Assembly (NCBI GenBank): GCA_004194705.1
Contig: SADC01001335.1
Span: forward strand, 310,001 to 374,000
DNA length: 64,000 nt
DNA from: Ditylenchus dipsaci
Lineage: Eukaryota > Nematoda > Chromadorea > Rhabditida > Anguinidae
Reading direction: 5' to 3'
In this document: piece by piece, positions 53,837 through 64,000 of the stretch
Layout of the letters: the number at the start of each line of letters is the position of its first letter
How positions within the stretch are numbered: the first letter of the stretch is position 1
The notes under the pieces: model-generated
What the model was told of the DNA's origin: nothing
What the model saw: the letters and a program-made list of their open reading frames with translations, nothing else
Databases searched by the model: none
Made by a program: the position numbers and the translations under genes

Positions 53837-54557
53837 GCTAGTATAGTACACCCCCCCCCCCTATTTTTTTTTCTTCAAAATCGTGTTTTAACCACTCCTA
53901 AGTAATTTTTATGCGCTGAAAACGATAAAAAGGTGTTTTCGGGCATTTTCTGACTTAAAAAGTTGATTTTTGAGAAAAAAAATTTTGACCAAAATTTGAC
54001 TTTTTGCCTTGGGGGACCAAGGTAAACCACCTGAAAATGGTACCTAGAGTCTTAAAGAAGATAAGATTTGAACATAGTTTTGTTAACTGGGGCCTACCGC
54101 ATAAACAAACTCTGGTATGCATGTTTTTTTTCATGCATCCAGAGTCACTTTCGAGTGATTTGTGTCTAAGGCATGTGTGTGTGCGCATCTCAACTCCAAG
54201 CCCCCTTCGGGGGCACAGGGGGCTTGAGAGCTAGAGATGCGCGCACCCACATACCTTAGACATAATTCCGAGCAAGACTCTTGATCATAAAATGCATATA
54301 GAGACTCTTTTTGCCTAGCTCCAGTCACAAAATGGGGTAGAATACCTTAAAAAAGGTGGGTTTCCTTGGTCGCCCAAGGCAAGAAGTCAAATTTTGGTCA
54401 AAATTTTTTATTTCTCAAAAAACAACTTGTTTGGTCAGAAAACGTCGGAAAACATGTTTTTTATCATTTTCAGCGCATAAAAATTACTTAGGAGTGGTTA
54501 AAACACGATTTTGAAAAAAAATTGGGAGGGGGGGGGGTTGGAGTACTCTATACTAGG
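53837..54557. repeat. Large foldback sharing its loop with 38338-39260
   Basis: The arms start GCTAGTATAGTACACCCCC and end GTACTCTATACTAGGG. They share AACCACTCCTAAGTAATTTT and GGACCAAGGTAAAC-type words. The loop (about 54088-54320) is the inverse of 38702-38935, including CATGCATCCAGAGTCACTTT and a GC-rich CAAGCCCCCTTCGGGGGC hairpin. Confidence 0.85.
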
Positions 54558-54699
54558 GTCGAATTTTGTAATTATTGAAATCGTTGTGTCTTTCAAATTG
54601 TTCAAGTTGTTTTGTTGCAGGTGACTAGACTATAAGTCAAATTTTGATCCTGACTTTGGTGTGTCTGTTGTGTGTTTACAATTGACACCATCTGCCACC

Positions 54700-57600
54700 A
54701 TGAGGGAATTTAAAGTAGTGGTAGGATGGTTTTACTTTTTCCTTTTCGGCTAGACCTGTGCATCTCGCTACCTCTAAAATAATCAGGTGTAACCGAGTTC
54801 TAAAGTCTTTGTAAATAGTGGTTTATACGTGCTATGAAGCTTAGCTGTATTTTAAAGGGACGTGCTCGTCCCGAGCGGGGTGTTGAAAAATGGCTATCGT
54901 ATGGAATCCCATCGGAAACATAGTTTTTCCTCGATTCTTACGAAATCGCAAAACTCTTGTTTAGTCTGGTTTGAGTTCATCTGGCTCTAAAATAAACGAA
55001 ATATTCTCATCGGCATTGGGCATTCCTGTTTAAATAAATAGAGGTTGTGTAACAGCTATGTGTTCAGGTGCTTGGATCGGGCGGTGTGGGAAAATCAGCC
55101 TTGACTGTGCAGTTTGTATCAAACAAATTCATCCTCAAGTATGACCCCACAATAGAAGACTTTTACCGCAAGGAAATCGAGGTTTGTGGGCTTTTTGGAA
55201 AGTCGGAAAGCTTGATAAAAATACTTTGTGAAATCACATAATCTAATTTCGAATATTTTACAGGTGGACGGTCAGCCATGTGTTTTGGAGATCTTGGACA
55301 CAGCTGGCACCGAGCAGTTTGCCTCCATGCGCGACCTCTATATCAAAAATGGCCAGGGCTTTGTGGTCGTCTATTCCATCACAAACCAGCAGAGTTTTCA
55401 CGATATTCGAACCATGAGAGATTGTAAGTTGAAAATATAAAGAACTTAAAATTTATGTATGTTTTCAGCCATCATTCGGGTCAAAGGGACTGATCAAGTT
55501 CCTATCCTACTGGTTGGAAACAAATGTGATCTAGCCCACCAAAGACAGGTGCAAACACAGGAAGGCGCTGGGCTCGCTGAATTTTGGTAAATTACTTGTA
55601 CGAATTACTGAATTTTAAATTGGCGAAGCATTTCAAATCAAAATTTGACGCTACTCATTTTCAAATTCCCTCCAAACCACCCCCCCTTCCCAAAAAATTA
55701 GTCAGGTTGTCCCCGAGTCTAAGGCCCAAAGCCTAACTAAGAGTTAAGCTTAAGGGCTTAGCTTAACACGAGAACGGCTGTACGTCCTGATGGTATGTCC
55801 TTGTGCAGAATTTCACGCTGAGCACGATGGTGAAAAAAAAATGAAAAATAGTAACTATACGGTGATCAGCAGCCTTTGTGAACCATCAATGTCACGATTT
55901 TGCCTATGTAACTTCAAAGAAGTAAAACATGCCACTGTTTTACTATATTTATTATATTTCACGTGCAAAAGAAATCACAGATTGCGAGCTTTCAAATGAA
56001 ATATCATGGAGTGGTCTATGACAATCATATGAAAATTTTTTGACTCACAGAAACCATTGTGTTTTTATTTTCAAAAACGTTGTTCATACAAAAATATGTA
56101 CAAAAAAGTGTGGAAACGCCGTTTTTCAGTTAATGGATGATACTTTTCGACAGAGAAACAAACTTTAACAAACGTTCAAAAGTATATACCAAAAGGCTTC
56201 TTGACCTGAATCTTCAATTTCGCTGCATAAATCTGAAATTCTGAACCTGATTCATGTTTAGCATATTCGATTTACTTGAGAAATTGTCCTTTGATTATCA
56301 CAATCCCTGTCAAATTTCAAATTCCGCTCAAGGCAAAAATTATTTGAAATTTGCAAATTTTGAATTTAAATAATTTTTGTCTCGAGCGGAATTTGAAATT
56401 TGACAGGGATTGTGATAATCAAAGGACAATTTCTCAAGTAAATCGACTATGCTAAACATGAATCAGGTTCAGAATTTCAGATTTATGCAGCGAAATTGAA
56501 GATTCAGGTCAAGAAGCCTTTTGGTATATACTTTTGAACGTTTGTTAAAGTTTGTTTCTCTGTCGAAAAGTATCATCCATTAACTGAAAAACGGCGTTTC
56601 CACACTTTTTTGTACATATTTTTGTATGAACAACGTTTTTGAAAATAAAAACAATTATTTCTTCAAGGTAAAACTTTTTCATTCGATTGTCGTAAATACC
56701 TCCACGATATGTCATTTGAAAGCTCGCAATCCGCGCTTTCTTTTGCACATTAAATATAATAAATATATTGAAAAAGTGGCATGTTTTACCTCTTTGAAGT
56801 GGCATATGCAAAGATCGTGACATTGATAGTTTACAAAGGCCGCTGACCACCATAGAGTTACTTTTTTCAATTTTTTTTCACCGTCGTGCTCAGCGTGAAA
56901 TTTTGCACAAGAACATACCATCAGGACATACAGCCGTTACCGTGTTTATTGCTAAGCCTAATTTCTGAGCCTAAAATTTATGGGGGAGGGGGGGGGGTAA
57001 GCCGAGTAGTGCCAAACATTTAATCATTTATGTGCGTTTTTGTTAATAGCGGGGATAAAGCCGAAATCTGAAGTCCAAAAATAGGACTGTTTCGATGATC
57101 TGAAATCTATCTGTTTTTTATAAAAAAAAATTACTCCTACCTTTGTGTACTGCAATAAAGTTGACAAAACACCCAAATAAAAGCTGTCGTTTTCATAAAT
57201 TTTCTAACAAGGAAACCTCACATAGTGTCAGTGAGCTATTTAAAAACGTTATGTACCATTCGATAGCTCTTCAAAAATCTTTGTCAGATTTAGACATCCG
57301 TTCTTGCCCAGAGTGGTTTTAAAAGACATTAAATGCACTTAAAAGTATATAGAATATAAAAAATGGCAGCCGAACAGAAAAGGAAAAAAGCCGTTTTTGT
57401 CGCGCGACAAAATTTTTCGCTAACTCACTTTTGGAAAACGCATCGAGCTGATTTTTTCAGGACTAGTTGAAATAAGGAAGAGAATGTAGTCTTGAAAAAA
57501 TCAGCTCGATGCGTCGTCAAAAAGTGGGGTAACAACACGTTTTAAAATTTGTTCGAAACGGCTTTTACCCGTTTTGTCCGGTTGCCGAAGAAATATAGTT

Positions 57601-59867
57601 TTATTGAAGACTCACATGGGAGGGACCCTTGCTATGACCTGGGAGAACTTCGATGAATTTTTTTCTGCATGTTCTTGTGGAGCGCGCCCAAGTTCCTGAA
57701 AAATCTGGCTCCCCAGCTCTGAAGGTCCACAAAACATGGTACAAGCAGGCACGTATCCAGGGGGGGGGGGCTAACCGGGCTAAAGCCCCCCCCCTGAAAA
57801 TTTCCTTAAAAAAACACCAAAAATCCGAAAACGGTGTGGGGGGGGGGGGGGTGTTCAGGAGGGGGGGGGGGGGGCCTCAGCCCTGAGCCCCCCCCCTCCC
57901 TGAAAAAAAAAATAATTTTTTTTCTGGATTTTTTTTTTCTGGATACGCCTAAAAATCCAAAAAATTTTTTTTCTGGATACGCCTTTGAGTACAAGGGTCA
58001 CTCAAAGTTCTAAAAATTACTCGATACCCCTATCATACCCTTATCATACCCTATGATCGATACTCCTATCATGGTTTTGGTTTATCAAAGCCATTGGTCA
58101 TTCCTAAAATTTTTTGGTGAAGCGCAAAATTCACATGGGATTGGGGCATGCTGCACAAGAATACGCGCAAAAAAAGTTCATCGAAAAACATCCAGGTCAA
58201 TGTCAGGGTTTCTTGTTGAATGTATTGTTTGTGGTGCAGTGGGTAGTGAGTTAGTGTCATTCTGATGCTCTCGGGTCCGACTTTCACCCTCTGATTTTTT
58301 TTCTATTTTTGATTGTTTTTTTCGCTTTGTTTTGTTTTTAGTGTATTTTTAAAACTTTGAAACTTTTTTGCATGAAATTTAATTTTTATGGTGGTGTTTG
58401 TGTTAGAAGTGAAAAAAATGCGAAATTCGGTTCTAATTTCAGTTCTAACCATACTTTGTTTATAAACCAATAAAAATGACTTTTTTTGGTTTTCAGTTTT
58501 TAACACTTTTTCAATGATCCATCAAATATTTTTTCACCAAAGTTCTTAGAAAAGAATCCACTTTTTATGGACATCTATCTCGGAAAAAATTTTCCCGACC
58601 AAATTTTCGAAAATTTTGGGTCCCTTGGTCCCCCTATGGTTTTCTTGTGTTCTGGCCGACCTACTCCTTGTATTTCCTTGCGATCGATAGACCTTCGCAC
58701 AATATCTCTTTTCCATGGATTTCCATCTACTAATGCTTTAGGTTGATGGTTTTCTGAACTAAAAAAAACGGAATAACTAAAGAAATAGCTAAAGAACTAA
58801 GGAAAAAAATGTTGTTTTCAAGAGGAGTCGAACCTTCGACCCGGAAGAAAACCATATGGGGACCAAGGGACCTTCGAAAATTTGGTCGGGAAATTTTTTT
58901 CCGAGATATATGTTCCATAAGAAAGTGGATTTTTTCTGAGAAGTTTAGTGAAAAAATCTTTGAAGGGTCGTTGAAAAAGTGTTACAAACTGAAAACCAAA
59001 AAAAGTCATTTTTATTGGTTTATTCCCCAGCAACCTCCATCCCCCCCCACCCCCAATTTGCACTCCTCATATAACCACTATAACCGATGTACTGCAACAA
59101 ATTTCTTTTTCACAATCGGATTCCCGCATATAAATATGAAATCTGGCTCAAAATGGAAAGAGTCAATGCGATCATTTGCATCTGTCGCCAGCAAAACTGT
59201 TCAATGTAGGGTGACAATAAAGTACGTGCTGTGCCAAATTGTTTTTTATGACGCGATTTAAACTTTTTCAACGTGCTTCCAGCTCCATCGGTGCAGGTTG
59301 TTGTGGTTGAAGGAGGGATCATAAATTTACTCTGGCATGATTTTTGTGGTTTTCCATTTTCAAAAATTTTGAACTTTTGGGGGGTTACCAAGTGCAACAG
59401 TTCCTGACGTGGTTTGTTAATCACACTGGGTGAGTCGGTGATTCATTAGAAACTAAAAGAATATGGCTTGAAGTTGATCAAAAAGAAAGTGAAACGATGA
59501 TCATAAACACACCGAGAACTAATCATTTTAAACGTAAATGAAATAAAAACTTCCAACGCCATAACAAAGATGACAAGCGTAAGCTTTGAAGAAGAAAAAG
59601 TTTCGATTCCGTCTCGGAAATATAAAAAAAATTAAATATATTCTCGCACTAGAAAAATTTTAAATCAGTTTTTGAACTGCTTCGTAAAAGTGGGCCCAAT
59701 TTCATTTCCTAAAAACAGAGGTGGTGTTCAGGTCATGCCCATTTGCGGAGTGTTCAGCCAAAAGTGCTCACAATGTGAACACTGTGTTTGCTGAAATTGT
59801 ACGCGAAATCAACTATGTCCAAAACGCCAGGGCCAAACAGAGTGGAGGCTGTTGTTCCATCATCTAG
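54700..59867 (+). CDS. rap-2: Ras-family small GTPase Rap2, complete
   Basis: Exons 54700-54720 (MREFKVV), 55068-55181, 55264-55423, 55469-55586 and 59732-59867 (TAG 59865-59867); every phase matches. Motifs: P-loop [14 protein letters not shown]; effector loop [13 protein letters not shown], the Phe being diagnostic of Rap2 against Tyr-Ser in Ras; switch [22 protein letters not shown]; and ECSAKSA. The C-terminus GGCCSII gives a CSII CaaX box plus a neighbouring Cys for palmitoylation, so the protein is membrane-anchored. Rap2 signals to MAP4K/TNIK-type kinases and controls adhesion and synapse tiling. Length is about 182 aa, normal. Intron 4 is 4.1 kb and holds a 1.3-kb palindrome and other repeats. 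A TTGCAG about 85 bases upstream could be a leader acceptor. Confidence 0.95.
55677..57003. repeat. 1.3-kb palindrome (foldback) in Rap2 intron 4
   Basis: The arms of about 660 bases are highly similar for most of their length, including ACGGCTGTACGTCCTGATGG, ACGGCGTTTCCACACTTTTT and CGAAATTGAAGATTCAGGTC with inverses. The centre is near 56351. Outer ends are C-rich (CCACCCCCCC) and G-rich. ORFs inside are mirror images of each other. Confidence 0.95.
57418..57534. repeat. Short foldback, CGATGAGCTGATTTTTTC-like arms
   Basis: CGCATCGAGCTGATTTTTTC at 57440 and its inverse at 57495 are flanked by inverted AACTCACTTTTGG words. Related to 53258-53472. It is preceded by TTGTCGCGCGACAA. Confidence 0.8.
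57746..57987. mobile_element. hAT MITE, CAnnGGCGTATCC ends
   Basis: The ends are CAGGCACGTATCCAG and CTGGATACGCCTTTG. Flanks GGTACAAG (57738-57745) and AGTACAAG (57988-57995) are an 8-bp duplication with one mismatch. Long G and C runs in the arms, AAAACGGTGTGG inside. Same family as 28369-28563. Confidence 0.8.
58214..58280 (+). repeat. tRNA-like (SINE-type) segment
   Basis: TGTGGTGCAGTGGGTAGTGA resembles a D arm with A box, and CTCGGGTCCGACTTTCACCC a weak B box 35 bases on. Not a complete tRNA. Confidence 0.4.
58461..59027. repeat. Foldback, about 200-base arms
   Basis: TAAACCAATAAAAATGAC at the left and GTCATTTTTATTGGTTTA at the right, with shared CCCGACCAAATTTTCG and GGGACCAAGG blocks. 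The right arm carries a B-box-like word (GAGTCGAACCTTCGACCC, inverse). Confidence 0.8.
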
Positions 59868-60171
59868 ATATACACATGCGCCCCCCATACATCCAGATGC
59901 CACAAATAAGCAGAATAAGCCTTATTAATTCAAGTCCACTACTACTATAATTTTCTATACCTGCCTTGACTACTACTACTACAGAAGATATGAAAGATGT
60001 CTTCCTGTCTACACACATTCACTTATCGGGTAGCTGGCCTGTATTGCTAGCTGGACACTCTTTTGAAAAAAAACTTTTTTGTAAGGTGGTTATATAAATG
60101 CTTATTTTTGTTTTTTTGGAAATTTTGTGTATACTTTTGCAATTGAAGGACCATACTTGTTAATACAAATT

Positions 60172-60312
60172 AGAATTTGACAAATTCAAATGAGCGCGGG
60201 ACACTTCTCTTCCGTCTCTCACTCTACTCTTTTGAGTCGCTCAAAACAACTCCAAAAAGTAGAGTGCGAGACGAAAGAGAAGTGTTCCGAGCGCATTTGA
60301 ATTTGCAAAATT
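60172..60312. repeat. Palindrome of 141 bp
   Basis: AATTTGACAAATTCAAATGA and its inverse flank arms with CACTTCTCTTCCGTCTCTCACTC; the loop is about 20 bases. Confidence 0.85.
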
Positions 60313-62502
60313 TTCATTTGCATCAACAAGTATGGTGCTTTAAAATCTTGTTTTTCGATTTCACGAAATCGAAAAATATTGGGGTAATTTTATAATACTT
60401 TTCGAACAACCCAACCATGGCTCTTCAAATAGTTTGAAAAGGTCAATTTCAGATTTTCGCAAAAAAAATATATTTTTGACTGATCTGTACCCGAACTTCT
60501 AGAATGAAAATTGATAATCTGGATGCTACTATCGTAGGACCCATCCACTACCCTCCACCCCCTCCCCCCAAGCTATTGTCTACCTCTCCAATAATGTTTG
60601 GAGGTTACCTAAAACTCCCATTTTTCAAAAAAACTTACGCAAAAAGCCCTTGTTATGGAACGTCCAAAAACCATTTATTTATAAAAGTCGAACCTTTTGA
60701 TCATCCTACGCTAAAGTGCTTTTTCAAAAAAAAATTCAAATCTACTTTTTTGTGCATGACTATTTTGCTTGATTATCATATGCGACTAAATTTTATAACT
60801 TTTCTTTCAATTCAAATACTTGCACTCTTGACACAACCAATTATTTATTTCCTTTTATTTGTTTCCTTTACTTCTTTTTTTATTTTTCTTGCTACTCAAA
60901 AAGTTACTTGGACTTTGCTGTGTGTTGTTTACAACAGGGCTCCGATCTCTACTTATTTTTAAGATTTGTACTCATACTTGGAATTCAAAACCTTATTTTT
61001 TGCAGAATGCTACTTCGAAATCTTAATTTTTAGGCCGTAGAGCGTTTTAACTTCTTTCTCATTTCAAATTATTAGGTGGTCCGCAAAGTCTAATTGAAAC
61101 TTTGCGAATTTCAAATTTTAGAAAAAAAAACTATAATATTTTGCCCATAAACATGCACACACAGTTCAAAAGACTAAACACTTATCCTATTATTTGATGA
61201 CCAACTATTTGTTATTGCCTTGTTTTCATAGTTCACACACACGTCTTTTTCACCCCCAAATGTTTGGCTGAAGTTAAAGGCAAAATAAGTATTGTACAGT
61301 CATTTCTCTTATGTAACTTAGCTTTTTTTTAATTCAAATGTGTGTTATGATGCTTGATGAAGAAGAAAAATAAATGAATATTATAAGTAATTTATTTGCA
61401 AAGGTATTATTATTTAATAATAATAAAAAGTACCGTATTTCTTCTGAAATATCCGCTTGCCAGACATGTCCATAGGCCGGTAAGGGACGGGCTAGGGCTC
61501 ATGCCTGAATTTTAAAAATAATTTGAGGCCAGGCCAAAATTTTGGCTCGTGTACAGGTGTGCCCCTTGCTCTAAAATAGCTCCCAAAATAATTTTTTTTG
61601 AGCTGAGAAATGGAGTGCCTATGGGGTGTAACTATTACAGAGAGGGTTGAGATATTGCTATTTTGACTACATCAAACATTGTATATCAAACAAAAATTTT
61701 CACCACTCACCTACTTTAATGAATATCTCAGCTCATAAAAATTATTTCCATCAGATCTCAACGGATATGGATTTATGAAGACATTTTGGTTTAGAGAGCA
61801 ACTGTCCGGAAAAAAATTTCAGCTTTTTAAGGCGAAATTTTTTAAAAGCGGAGACATTTCAGCAAAAAATGGAGACTTTTCCGCTAAAAGAAGAGATTTT
61901 TAAGATTTATTCATTTTCTCAAACCCCTATATTTAGTGATTTATGTCTCAGATATAAGCGCTTGATTTGATACAACTCAATGTTTTTGCAATATACAGCT
62001 TATGCAAATCAGTCGTCAAAACACCTTTTTTGAACATGACGTATATTATACACCTCCCTCGTCATGTATTTTCAGATAAAATCAATATGGAATATTGATA
62101 AAACATTTATTGTCTTAAAAATGGAGAGAAATTGAGAAAATTTGCATTCTGTACCCGCATTCTGACTTGCTCCAGAACTGAAATACGTGGCGACAACGTT
62201 TTTTGTAATTGAACTTCACCCTTTAGGCATATCCTTTGCCTTGGGACCAAAAATGCAAATAGTGCAGCAGATGCAAAGTTTTTTTAAAAGCACTATTTGT
62301 GCAAAAATCTTTTTAATTTTATGTCACTTTACTTTATTCTATTTGTTTGATTTGAAATATTATTAAAATTATTCATTATCAGAGATTATTATAAAATACA
62401 TGAGATATGGGTATATATTAAGCATAAAATATTGAGAATAATAATAAGATAAATAAATAATAAAATCAGTTTTACAAGTTATACAATTTTTTAAAAATTC
62501 CT
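60313..62502. other. Intergenic stretch, no gene supported
   Basis: The ORF 60504-60962 (152 codons) is Phe/Leu/Lys-rich with no family motif. 61436 carries a single CCGTATTTCTTCTGAAAT end of the TA-element family. 61600-61870 has GAGCTGAGA-type words found in other foldbacks. Confidence 0.5.
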
Positions 62503-63973
62503 TCAATAGTAAGAATTCTCGGCCGGTGCATATCCTCTTGGCTGAGCTCCACCATATCCCCCGTTGCCTTGAAGTGCCCAATCAGTCTGCCCAGCTACAA
62601 ATCCACTTCCTTGTTGTCGACCACCATTGAATCCTGCTGGACCCCCAAATCTGCCACTTGGTTGACCCTCAAAGTTTTGTGGACCACCTTCGAAACCGCC
62701 ACCATAACCTCGCTGACTGTTGTAGTTGTTATTGGTTCCACCGCCCATAAGTCGACCACCTCTTCCACCTCTATTTGAGGCACCTAAAAATTTATCTTAA
62801 AAAAGTCGAAATTAAAGTCGATAAACTAAGGAAGAGGTTTTGGAGGACACTGAAAATAAATTGGGGGTATAGGCAGCACATTTTTATGCTCTACAAGAAT
62901 ATCCCCGAAATAAATTTTCACAATCGAAAATTCTCACCTAAGGTCCTTCCTTGGTAAGTAATAAAATAATATAATTATTTCCAATCTTAAATTTTTTTAT
63001 TTTACCTTTTTTCAAGAGATATTTCGCCTGTTTTTTTAAGGTTGACCGATGGATAATTCATCGATGAATCACTGGTGAATACATCTTTTTTGCCAGTGGT
63101 TTATAAATTGGCGAAATCACATATAAGTTAAAGTATCTCAAAAAGCGTTATATAAGGTAAAATTTTTTGAGCAAATTTTAATAAGAAAATATTCAATAAG
63201 AATATTTTGTGTGACTGAAAATGTTCGGACATACTTATTTTTTGCATTGAGCTGAAAAAGTATTTTGAGAGGTGATTTCGGGTCATTTTCGAAAAACAGG
63301 GCGCAATGGCCCTAATATGGAGCCCTTATATACAGGAATTTGTTCCGATAAATTTAGGTGAATCCAGATGAATTCACTGGCGAAATCGCCAAATTCGGTT
63401 TCGCCATCGAATCCGCCAACTCTAACTTATATCAACTAAGTAAAATCTACTTTGCGGGTCTCCCTGGCCAAATGGATTAGGTCCAAATCGCTGACCCTGT
63501 GAATTGCCTCCAAAGCGTCTTTGATGACCTCTGTGATTGTGTCCTCTACCACCTGCTCCTCCTCTTCTGTGGCCATAATAAGAGCCTGGAAGTGGACCAA
63601 AAGCAGTTTCCAACTCATGTTTGACTTGTTGAGTAGTGTTTGCTAGTACTGCTCTAGCTTCTTCACATTGCTCCAGCATGTTCAAGTCATTGTTGGTCAG
63701 AATGGCCTAAATGGGGTAGATGTGTCACAATAATAGTTGCTTGTTTTGTGCTTACAATGAGATCCGCATCCACTTTCTTAGCCTCCACACTTAGGTTCTG
63801 AGCTATTTGGCTGTGGATTACTTGCATCTCAGTGGATAAAGCTTGCAATGTTTGCTTGTACAGTTCATAAGCTTCCTTAAAACCATTAAAGTTTTAGGCT
63901 TTAGTATTTTTTTGGTAATATCTTAAATTTTTTGAGTTCTTGCCTGCTCGAATCGACGGACATGGGTGATTGA
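62503..63973 (-). CDS. RGG/Gly-rich protein with coiled-coil segment, 5' incomplete
   Basis: Exons 63944-63973 (SITHVRRFEQ), 63756-63875, 63451-63706 and 62503-62783; phases fit (0, 0, 1). The first intron is GC-AG (CAG|GCAAGA). The N-terminal visible part is amphipathic helix (EAYELYKQTLQALSTEMQVI, HSQIAQNLSVEAKKVDADL, NMLEQCEEARAVLANTTQQ), likely coiled coil. Then FGPLPGSYYGHRRGGAGGRG and two low-complexity RGG/GGF/GQ blocks end APAENSYY with TGA at 62503-62505. RGG blocks bind RNA and phase-separate, so a nuclear or granule RNA-binding role is likely. I do not recognise the family. The start codon lies beyond the window. Confidence 0.7.
62784..63450. other. Intron of the RGG gene with diverged repeats
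   Basis: 63040-63130 and 63345-63420 carry GGTGAATnCA, TGGCGAAAT and GTTGACCGATGG / CCATCGAATCCGCCAAC, probably the ends of a worn TIR element. No coding sequence. Confidence 0.45.
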
Positions 63974-64000
63974 CTAGATTTGGAGATTTAAGATTTACGT

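Noticed and set aside
57806..57994. Pro-rich ORF
   Set aside because: Product of G/C homopolymer runs in a hAT MITE.
60504..60962. Longest single ORF of the window (152 codons)
   Set aside because: Phe/Leu/Lys-rich in an AT-rich stretch, no domain, and the hydrophobic part is a poly-T artefact. No splice or neighbour support.

Overview
The window looks like transposon-rich nuclear DNA from a small-genome metazoan, most likely a nematode or a close relative. That assignment is inference. What the sequence shows is AT-rich DNA, protein genes cut into small exons, introns often of 40-60 bases with GT...TTTNAG ends, candidate splice acceptors 15-20 bases upstream of two start codons (compatible with leader trans-splicing), a galectin with two carbohydrate-recognition domains and FLYWCH-type Mutator transposons. 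No bacterial, organellar or viral gene is recognisable.

Host genes in order: the last exon of a glycerate kinase (1-201, +); an unrecognised four-exon gene (403-4278, -); a predicted small secreted protein (19015-20408, -); a second small secreted Cys protein lying inside a Mutator-like element (24264-24659, -); a mitochondrial release-factor-like protein related to C12orf65/MTRFR (26376-27000, +) converging on a two-domain galectin (29191-36807, -); glutaredoxin-3/PICOT (42016-43311, -, tail not found); the small GTPase Rap2 (54700-59867, + strand, complete, five exons); and an RGG/Gly-rich coiled-coil protein (62503-63973, -, 5' end outside). They span translation rescue, lectin binding, Fe-S/redox metabolism and Ras-like signalling and form no operon.

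Everything between is mobile DNA. (a) Mutator-like elements (MULEs) with 9-bp target duplications at 9249-11535, 23105-26220, 33863-34776 and 45367-48420. Three of these have terminal inverted repeats built as tandem arrays of a short unit, and at least two further elements (48538-50537, 52813-53807) look similar. (b) hAT elements with 8-bp duplications at 1673-3589, 4610-4841, 28369-28563, 31744-33455 (with 32019-32877 nested inside), 40076-40950, 50538-51017 and 57746-57987. (c) Many short pogo/Tigger-like elements with TA duplications and ends beginning CAGTC; one (49237-50124) still encodes a DNA-binding domain. (d) About a dozen long imperfect palindromes (foldback elements), two of them with tRNA-like Pol III heads in their arms. 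(e) Ulp1/SENP protease fragments, one placed directly upstream of Mutator transposase pieces.

The points most worth a second look are the Mutator element carrying a spliced secreted-protein gene, two candidate 20-23 base introns needed to keep reading frames open, the GGQ-to-GGS change in the release factor, the tRNA-headed foldbacks, foldbacks that share a loop but not arms, and the Ulp1-Mutator association.
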